DNA of 64,000 nt from assembly GCF_029227915.1 (NCBI RefSeq), contig NC_079887.1, positions 24,799,650 to 24,863,649 of the forward strand, written 5' to 3'. Both the position numbers and the translations under genes were made by a program. This stretch comes from Hydractinia symbiolongicarpus. Taxonomy: Eukaryota; Cnidaria; Hydrozoa; Anthoathecata; Hydractiniidae. Below are positions 51,592 to 61,582 of the stretch, piece by piece. Numbering within the stretch: position 1 is the stretch's first letter; every line of letters begins with the position of its first letter. The notes beneath the pieces were generated by a model. The model was not told the origin of the DNA. It made no database searches and saw only the letters and a program-made list of their open reading frames with translations.

Positions 51592-53815
51592 TGTGGAACC
51601 AATCCTAGCCGTTAGCGCGCGCTGAAGAAATGGAGACAGTTCCAAAAAATACATTTCATTGACTTTCTAGTGGCATCAATCCTTGTGAGTTACAACGGTT
51701 GCGTCACATATTTGTACCAACATGTATTCAGCGATATTTTTCTGACATTACAAGGTTTCATCGCTTTTAACAGTGAAACGATTGACTGTGGGACTTAATT
51801 GAACTGACTTTGGACTTTGACCTTATAAATGTAATAAATGAGACAATTGGACTCCAAGAAATAACATTCTTCTTAATTTGATATGATTGCTGGAACTCAG
51901 CGATAACATGGGCGCTGTGGTAGCGCTTTATTGAAAACTTTATATAAATAAGTGATTTTTACTGTGGAACCAATCCTAGCCGTTAGCGCGCACTGAAGAG
52001 ATAGAGACAGTTTCAAAAACTACATTTCATTGACGTTCTAACAGTATAATTCCGTGTGAGCTACAACGGTTGCGCCACATATACGTACCAACATGTATTT
52101 AGCGATATTTTCCTGACATTACTAGATTGCGTCTCATTTAACAGTGAAACGATTAGCTGTGGGACTTAATTAAACTGATTTTCGACTTCGACCTTATAAA
52201 TGTGATAAATATCACAATTGAATTTTAAGAAATAACATTCGTCTTAATTTGACATGATTGCGAGAACTTAGCGATTACACTGGGCGCTGTGGAAGCCCTT
52301 TATTTAAAAATTTAAATAAATAAGACAATTTTACTGTGGAACCAATGCTAGCCGTTCGCGCGCGCTGAAGAAATTGAGACAGTTTCAAAAACTACATTTC
52401 ATTGACTTTCTAATGGCATCAATCCTTGTGAGTTACAACGGTTGCGTCACATATTTGTACCAACATGTATTCAGCGATATGTTTCTGACATTACGAGGTT
52501 TCATCGCTTTTAACAGTGAAACGATTGACTGTGGGACTTAATTGAACTGACTTTGGACTTTGACCTTATAAATGTGATAAATCAGACAATTGGACTCCAA
52601 GAATAACATTCTTTTTAATTTGACCTGATTGCTGGAACTCAGCGATTACACTGGGCGCTGTGGTAGCGCTTTATTGAAAACTTTATATAAATAAGTGATA
52701 TTTACTGTGGAACCAGTCCTAGCCGTTAGCGCGCGCTGAAGAAATGGAGACAGTTTCAAAACTACATTTCATTGACTTTCTAGTGGCATCAATCCTTGTG
52801 AGTTACAACGGTTGCGTCACATATTTGTACCAACATGTATTCAGCGATATTTTTTTGACATTACAAGGTTTCATCGCTTTTAACAGTGAAACGATTGACT
52901 GTGGGACTTAATTGAACTGACTTTGGACTTTGACCTTATAAATGTAATAAATGAGACAATTGGACTCCAAGAAATAACATTCTTCTTAATTTGATATGAT
53001 TGCTGGAACTCAGCGATGACATGGGCGCTGTGGTAGCGCTTTATTGAAAACTTTATATAAATAAGTGATTTTTACTGTGGAACCAATCCTAGCCGTTAGC
53101 GCGTGCTGAAGAAATAGCGACAGTTTCAAAAACTACATTTCATTGACTTTCTAACGGTGTCAGTTCGTTTGGGTTTCAACGGTTGGGTCACATAATCGTA
53201 CCAACATGTATTTAGCGATATTTATCTGATATTACTAGGTTGTATGACTTTTAACATTGAAACCATTGACTGTGGGACTTAATTGAACTGATTGTGGACT
53301 GTGACCTTATAAATGTGAAAGTGAGACAATTGGACTCCAAGAAAAACATTCTTTTTAATTTGACCTGATTGCTGGAACTCAGCGATTACACTGGGCGCTG
53401 TGGTAGCGCTTCAAATAAAAATTAAGATAAAAAAGTCATTTTTTACTGTGGGACCAAACCTAGCCGTTATCGCGTGCCGAAGAAATAGCGACAGTTTCAA
53501 AAACTACATTTCATTGACTTTCTAACGGTGTCAGTTCGTTTGGGTTTCAACGGTTGGGTCACATAATCGTATGAACATGTATTTAGCGATATTTATCTGA
53601 TATTACTAGTTTGCATCGCTTTTAACAGTGAAACGATTGACTGTGGGACTTAATTGAACTAAATTTGGACCGTGACATGATCAATGTGATAAATGAAACA
53701 AATGGACTCCAAAAAAAATTCTTCTTAATTTGACATGATTGCCGAAACTCAGCGATTACACTGGGCGCTGTGGTAGCGCTTCATTGAAAACTTTATAAAA
53801 ATAAGTGATTGTTAC
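51592..53815. repeat. 2,224-bp six-unit higher-order repeat, copy 1
   Basis: Units R' (51592), S (51963), J (52335), U (52706), V (53076) and P (53447). Every start recurs exactly 2,224 bp downstream. U is marked by ACCAGTCCTAGCC and by a lost A in GTTTCAAAACTAC. S is marked by CATATACGTACC, and J by TTAAGAAATAACATTCG just before it and GGAAGCCC. Confidence 0.92.
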
Positions 53816-56040
53816 TGTGGAACCAATCCTAGCCGTTAGCGCGCGCTGAAGAAATGGAGACAGTTCCAAAAAATACATTTCATTGACTTTCTAGTGGCAT
53901 CAATCCTTGTGAGTTACAACGGTTGCGTCACATATTTGTACCAACATGTATTCAGCGATATTTTTCTGACATTACAAGGTTTCATCGCTTTTAACAGTGA
54001 AACGATTGACTGTGGGACTTAATTGAACTGACTTTGGACTTTGACCTTATAAATGTAATAAATGAGACAATTGGACTCCAAGAAATAACATTCTTCTTAA
54101 TTTGATATGATTGCTGGAACTCAGCGATAACATGGGCGCTGTGGTAGCGCTTTATTGAAAACTTTATATAAATAAGTGATTTTTACGCTGGAGCCAATCC
54201 TAGCCGTTAGCGCGCACTGAAGAGATAGAGACAGTTTCAAAAACTACATTTCATTGACGTTCTAACAGTATAATTCCGTGTGAGCTACAACGGTTGCGCC
54301 ACATATACGTACCAACATGTATTTAGCGATATTTTCCTGACATTACTAGATTGCGTCGCATTTAACAGTGAAACGATTAGCTGTGGGACTTAATTAAACT
54401 GATTTTCGACTTCGACCTTATAAATGTGATAAATATCACAATTGAATTTTAAGAAATAACATTCGTCTTAATTTGACATGATTGCGAGAACTTAGCGATT
54501 ACACTGGGCGCTGTAGAAGCCCTTTATTTAAAAATTTAAATAAATAAGACAATTTTACTGTGGAACCAATGCTAGCCGTTCGCACGCGCTGAAGAAATTG
54601 AGACAGTTTCAAAAACTACATTTCATTGACTTTCTAATGGCATCAATCCTTGTGAGTTACAACGGTTGCGTCACATATTTGTACCAACATGTATTCAGCG
54701 ATATGTTTCTGACATTACGAGGTTTCATCGCTTTTAACAGTGAAACGATTGACTGTGGGACTTAATTGAACTGACTTTGGACTTTGACCTTATAAATGTG
54801 ATAAATCAGACAATTGGACTCCAAGAATAACATTCTTTTTAATTTGACCTGATTGCTGGAACTCAGCGATTACACTGGGCGCTGTGGTAGCGCTTTATTG
54901 AAAACTTTATATAAATAAGTGATATTTACTGTGGAACCAGTCCTAGCCGTTAGCGCGCGCTGAAGAAATGGAGACAGTTTCAAAACTACATTTCATTGAC
55001 TTTCTAGTGGCATCAATCCTTGTGAGTTACAACGGTTGCGTCACATATTTGTACCAACATGTATTCAGCGATATTTTTTTGACATTACAAGGTTTCATCG
55101 CTTTTAACAGTGAAACGATTGACTGTGGGACTTAATTGAACTGACTTTGGACTTTGACCTTATAAATGTAATAAATGAGACAATTGGACTCCAAGAAATA
55201 ACATTCTTCTTAATTTGATATGATTGCTGGAACTCAGCGATAACATGGGCGCTGTGGTAGCGCTTTATTGAAAACTTTATATAAATAAGTGATTTTTACT
55301 GTGGAACCAATCCTAGCCGTTAGCGCGTGCTGAAGAAATAGCGACAGTTTCAAAAACTACATTTCATTGACTTTCTAACTGTGTCAGTCCGTTTGGGTTT
55401 CAACGGTTGGGTCACATAATCGTACCAACATGTATTTAGCGATATTTATCTGATATTACTAGGTTGTATGGCTTTTAACAGTGAATCCATTGACTGTGGG
55501 ACTTAATTGAACTGATTGTGGACTGTGACCTTATAAATGTGAAAGTGAGACAATTGGACTCCAAGAAAAACATTCTTTTTAATTTGACCTGATTGCTGGA
55601 ACTCAGCGATTACACTGGGCGCTGTGGTAGCGCTTCAAATAAAAATTAAGATAAAAAAGTCATTTTTTACTGTGGGACCAAACCTAGCCGTTATCGCGTG
55701 CTGAAGAAATAGCGACAGTTTCAAAAACTACATTTCATTGACTTTCTAACGGTGTCAGTTCGTTTGGGTTTCAACGGTTGGGTCACATAATCGTATCAAC
55801 ATGTATTTAGCGATATTTATCTGATATTACTAGTTTGCATCGCTTTTAACAGTGAAACGATTGACTGTGGGACTTAATTGAACTAAATTTGGACCGTGAC
55901 ATGATCAATGTGATAAATGAAACAAATGGACTCCAAAAAAAATTCTTCTTAATTTGACATGATTGCCGGAAGTCTGCGACTACACTGGGCGCTGTGGTAG
56001 CGCTTCATATAAAAAATTAGATAAATAAGTCGTTCTTTAC
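53816..56040. repeat. 2,224-bp six-unit higher-order repeat, copy 2
   Basis: Units R' (53816), S (54187), J (54559), U (54930), V (55300) and P (55671). Differences from copy 1 include a changed unit start ACGCTGGAGCC at 54,187, TTCGCACGCGC at 54,559 and AACTGTGTCAGTCCG in V. Its P tail leads into Q, whereas copy 1's P tail has switched near 53,745 to lead into R'. Confidence 0.92.
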
Positions 56041-56382
56041 TGTGGGACCAATCCTACCGTTATCGCGCGCTGAAAAAATAGCGACAGTTTCAAAAACTAC
56101 ATTTCATGTTACAAAACGGTTGGGTGACATATTCGTACCAACATGTATTTAGCGATATTTTCCTGACATTACTAGGTTGTATGGCTTTTAACAGTGAAAC
56201 CATTGACTGTGGGACTTAATTGAACTGATTGTGGACTATGACCTTATAAATGTGAAAGTGAGACAATTGGACCCCAAGAAAAACATTCTTTTTAATTTGA
56301 CCTGATTGCTAGAACTCAGCGATTACACTGGGCGCTGTGGTAGCGCTTTATTGAAAACTTTATATAAATAAGTGATTTTTAC
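56041..56382. repeat. Short deletion monomer Q (342 bp), isolated copy
   Basis: Same deletion junction, lying about 5.6 kb outside the 1,455-bp zone, between a P unit (55671) and an R unit (56383). It has lost one further C (CCTACCGTTATCG for CCTACCCGTTATCG). The order P-Q-R is kept, so a piece of that repeat was copied here or is a remnant of it. Confidence 0.9.
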
Positions 56383-58745
56383 TGTGGAACCAATCCTAGC
56401 CGTTAGCGCGCGCTGAAGAAATGGAGACAGTTCCAAAAAATACATTTCATTCACTTTCTAGTGGCATCAATCCTTGTGAGTTACAACGGTTGCGTCACAT
56501 ATTTGTACCAACATGTATTCAGCGATATTTTTCTGACATTACAAGGTTTCATCGCTTTTAACAGTGAAACGATTGACTGTGGGACTTAATTGAACTGACT
56601 TTGGACTTTGACTTTATAAATGTAATAAATGAGACAATTGGACTCCAAGAAAAAACATTCTTCTTAATTTGATATGATTGCTGGAACTCAGCGATAACGT
56701 GGGCGCTGTGGTAGCTTTTTATTGAAAACTTTATATAAATAAGTGATTTTTACTGTGGAACCAATCCTAGCCGTTAGCGCGCACTGAAAAGATAGAGACA
56801 GTTTCAAAAACTACATTTCACTGACTTTCTAACAGTATAATTCCGTGTGAGCTACAACGGTTGCGCCACATATTCGTACCAACATGTATTTAGCGATATT
56901 TTCCTGACATTACTAGATTGCGTCTCATTTAACAGTGAAACGATTAGCTGTGGGACTTAATTAAACTGATTTTCGACTTCGACCTTATAAATGTGATAAA
57001 TATCACATTTGAATTCCAAGAAATAACATTCGTCTTAATTTGACATGATTGCGGGAACTCAGCGATTACACTGGGCGCTGTGGTAGCGCTTTATTTAAAA
57101 TTTTAAATAAATAAGCCATTTTTACTGTGGAACCAATGCTAGCCGTTAGCACGCGCTGAAGAAATTGAGACAGTTTCAAAAACTACATTTCATTGACTTT
57201 CTAATGGCATCAATCCTTGTGATTTACGACAGTTGCGTAACGTATTCGTACCAACATGTATTCAGCGATATTTTTCTGACATTACGAGGTTTTATCGCTT
57301 TTAACAGTGAAACGATTGACTGTGGGACTTAATTGAACTGACTTTGGACTTTGACCTTATAAATGTGATAAATGAGACAATTGGACTCCAAGAAATAACA
57401 TTCTTCTTAATTTGACGTGATTGCCGGAACTCAGCGATTACACTGGGCGCTGCGGTAGCGCTTCATTTAAAAATTGAGATAAATAGGTCATTCTTTACTG
57501 TGGGACCAATCCTATCCGTTATGGCGCGCTGAAGAAATAGCGATAGTTTCAAAAACTACATTTCATTGACTTTCTAACGGGATCAGTCCGTTTGAGTTAC
57601 AACGGTTGGGTCACATATTCGTACCAACATGTATTTAGCGATATTTTTCTAATATTACTAGGTTGCATCGCTTTTAACTATAAAACGATTGACTGTGGGA
57701 CTTAATTAAACTAACTTTGGACTGTCACCTGATAAATGTGATGAAGGAGACAATTGGACTCCAAGAAATAACATTCCTCTTAATTTGACATGATTGCCGA
57801 AACTCAGCGATTACAATGGGCGCTGTGGTAGCGCTTTATTGAAAACTTTATATAAATAAGTGATTGTTACTGTGGAACCAATCCTAGCCGTTAGCGCGCG
57901 CTGAAGAAATGGAGACAGTTCCAAAAAATACATTTCATTGACTTTCTAGTGGCATCAATCCTTGTGAGTTACAACGGTTGCGTCACATATTTGTACCAAC
58001 ATGTATTCAGCGATATTTTTCTGACATTACAAGGTTTCATCGCTTTTAACAGTGAAACGATTGACTGTGGGACTTAATTGAACTGACTTTGGACTTTGAC
58101 CTTATAAATGTAATAAATGAGACAATTGGACTCCAAGAAATAACATTCTTCTTAATTTGATATGATTGCTGGAACTCAGCGATAACGTGGGCGCTCTGGT
58201 AGCGCTTTATTGAAAACTTTATATAAATAAGTGATTTTTACTGTGGAACCAATCCTAGCCGTTAGCGCGCACTGAAGAGATAGAGACAGTTTCAAAAACT
58301 ACATTTCATTGACTTTCTAACAGTATAATTCCGTGTGAGCTACAACGGTTGCGCCACATATTCGTACCAACATGTATTTAGCGATATTTTCCTGACATTA
58401 CTAGATTGCGTCGCATTAAACAGTGAAACGATTAGCTGTGGGACTTAATTAAACTGATTTTGGACTTCGACCTTATAAATGTGATAAAGGAGACAATTGG
58501 ACTCCAAGAAATAACATTCTTCTTAATTTGACGTGATTGCCGGAACTCAGCGATTACACTGGGCGCTGTGGTAGCGCTTCATTTAAAAATTTAGATAAAT
58601 AGGTCATTCTTTACTGCGGGACCAATCCTATCCGTTATGGCGCGCTGAAGATATAGCGATAGTTTCAAAAACTGTATTTCATTGACTTTCTAACGGGGTC
58701 AGTCCGTTTGAGTTACAACGGTTGGGTCACATATTCGTAACAACA
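56227..58745. repeat. Long block shared with 39.0-41.9 kb, copy 2
   Basis: Units R (56383), S (56754), K (57126), D-like (57499), R' (57871), S (58242), T (58615). The T unit matches 41742 up to about 58,745 and then changes to an S-type tail in ACATGTACTTAGCGATATT. Rare shared variants are listed with the other copy. Confidence 0.82.
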
Positions 58746-58986
58746 TGTACTTAGCGATATTTTCCTGACATTACTAGATTGCGTCGCATTTAACAGTGAA
58801 ACGATTAGCTGTGGGACTTAATTAAACTGATTTTCGACTTCGACCTTATAAATGTGATAAATATCACAATTGAATTTTAAGAAATAACATTCGTCTTAAT
58901 TTGACATGATTGCGAGAACTTAGCGATTACACTGGGCGCTGTGGAAGCTCTTTATTTAAAAATTTAAATAAATAAGACATTTTTAC

Positions 58987-60099
58987 TGTGGAACCAATGC
59001 TAGACGTTCGCGCGCGCTGAAGAAATTGAGACAGTTTCAAAAACTACATTTCATTGACTTTCTAATGGCATCAATCCTTGTGAGTTACATCGGTTGCGTC
59101 ACATATTTGTACCAACATGTATTCAGCGATATGTTTCTGACATCACGAGGTTTCATCGCTTTTAACAGTGAAGCGATTGACTGTGGGACTTAATTGAACT
59201 GACTTTGGACTTTGACCTTATAAATGTGATAAATCAGACAATTGGACTCCAAGAATAACATTCTTTTTAATTTGGCCTGATTGCTGGAACTCAGCGATTA
59301 CACTGGGCGCTGTGGTAGCGCTTTATTGAAAACTTTATATAAATAAGTGATTTTTACTGTGGAACCAGTCCTAGCCGTTAGCGCGCGCTGAAGAAATGGA
59401 GACAGTTTCAAAACTACATTTCATTGACTTTCTAGTGGCATCAATCCTTGTGAGTTACAACGGTTGCGTCACATATTTGTACCAACATGTATTCAGCGAT
59501 ATTTTTCTGACATTACAAGGTTTCATCGCTTTTAACAGTGAAACGATTGACTGTGGGACTTAATTGAACTGACTTTGGACTTTGACCTTATAAATGTAAT
59601 AAATGAGACAATTGGACTCCAAGAAATAACATTCTTCCTAATTTGATATGATTGCTGGAACTCAGCGATAACATGGGCGCTGTGGTAGCGCTTTATTGAA
59701 AACTTTATATAAATAAGTGATTTTTACTGTGGAACCAATCCTAGCCGTTAGCGCGCACTGAAGAGATAGAGACAGTTTCAAAAACTACATTTCATTGACG
59801 TTCTAACAGTATAATTCCGTGTGAGCTACAACGGTTGCGCCACATATTCGTACCAACATGTATTTAGCGATATTTTCCTGACATTACTAGATTGCGTCGC
59901 ATTTAACAGTGAAACGATTAGCTGTGGGACTTAATTAAACTGATTTTCGACTTCGACCTTATAAATGTGATAAATATCACAATTGAATTTTAAGAAATAA
60001 CATTCGTCTTAATTTGACATGATTGCGAGAACTCAGCGATTACACTGGGCGCTGTGGAAGCCCTTTATTTAAAAATTTAAATAAATAAGACATTTTTAC
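58987..60099. repeat. 1,113-bp three-unit higher-order repeat J-U-S, copy 1
   Basis: Units J (58987), U (59358) and S (59728), repeated directly at 60100, 60470 and 60840. The J-U pair is the same as in the 2,224-bp repeat, so this trimer reuses part of it. Confidence 0.9.
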
Positions 60100-61211
60100 T
60101 GTGGAACCAATGCTAGCCGTTCGCGCGCGCTGAAGAAATTGAGACAGTTTCAAAAACTACATTTCATTGACTTTCTAATGGCATCAATCCTTGTGAGTTA
60201 CAACGGTTGCGTCACATATTTGTACCAACATGTATTCAGCGATATGTTTCTGACATTACGAGGTTTCATCGCTTTTAACAGTGAAACGATTGACTGTGGG
60301 ACTTAATTGAACTGATTTGGACTTTGACCTTATAAATGTGATAAATCAGACAATTGGACTCCAAGAATAACATTCTTTTTAATTTGACCTGATTGCGGGA
60401 ACTCAGCGATTACACTGGGCGCTGTGGTAGCGCTTTATTGAAAACTTTATATAAATAAGTGATTTTTACTGTAAAACCAGTCCTAGCCGTTAGCGCGCGC
60501 TGAAGAAATGGAGACAGTTTCAAAACTACATTTCATTGACTTTCTAGTGGCATCAATCCTTGTGAGTTACAACGGTTGCGTCACATATTTGTACCAACAT
60601 GTATTCAGCGATATTTTTCTGACATTACAAGGTTTCATCGCTTTTCACAGTGAAACGATTGACTGTGGGACTTAATTGAACTGACTTTGGACTTTGACCT
60701 TATAAATGTAATAAATGAGACAATTGGACTCCAAGAAATAACATTCTTCTTAATTTGATATGATTGCTGGAACTCAGCGATAACATCGGCGCTGTGGTAG
60801 CGCTTTATTGAAAACTTTATATAAATAAGTGATTTTTACTGTGGAACCAATCCTAGCCGTTAGCGCGCACTGAAGAGATAGAGACAGTTTCAAAAACTAC
60901 ATTTCATTGACGTTCTAACGGTATAATTCCGTGTGAGCTACAACAGTTGCGCCACATATTCGTACCAACATGTATTTAGCGATATTTTCCTGACATTACT
61001 AGATTGCGTCGCATTTAACAGTGAAACGATTAGCTGTGGGACTTAATTAAACTGATTTTCGACTTCGACCTTATAAATGTGATAAATATCACAATTGAAT
61101 TCCAAGAAATAACATTCGTCTTAATTTGACATGATTGCGGGAACTTAGCGATTACACTGGCCGCTGTGGTAGCTCTTTATTTAAAAATTTAAATAAATAA
61201 GCCATTTTTAC
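60100..61211. repeat. 1,113-bp three-unit higher-order repeat J-U-S, copy 2
   Basis: Units J (60100), U (60470) and S (60840). Private changes: TGTAAAACCAGTCC at the U start, CTTTTCACAGTG near 60,645, ACATCGGCGCTG near 60,785 and TACAACAGTTGCG near 60,943. Confidence 0.9.
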
Positions 61212-61582
61212 TGTGGAACCAATGCTAGCCGTTAGCACGCGCTGAAGAAATTGAGACAGTTTCAAAAACTACATTTCATTGACTTTCTAATGGCATCGAT
61301 CCTTGTGAGTTACAACGGTTGTGTCACATATTTGTACCAACATGTATTCAGCGATATTTTTATGACGTTACGAGGTTTCATCGCTTTTAACAGTGAAACG
61401 ATTGATTGTGGGACTTAATTGAACTGACTTTGGACTTTGACCTTATAAATGTGATAAATGAGACAAATGGACTCCAAGAAATAACATTCTTCTTAATTTG
61501 ACATGATTGCTGGAACTCAGCGATAACTTGGGCGCTGTGGTAGCGCGTTATTGAAAACTTTATATGAAAAAGTCATCTTTAC
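61212..61582. repeat. Direct-orientation relative of the inverted fragments
   Basis: This J-type unit has GGCATCGATCC, ATTTTTATGACG and CGATTGATTGTGGG. Other J units read CATCAATCC, TTTTTCTGAC and GATTGACTGTGGG. The reverse complements of both inverted fragments carry the same three rare variants. The text that follows (GATAACTTGGGCGC, then an I unit) also matches what follows the second inverted fragment. Confidence 0.85.
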
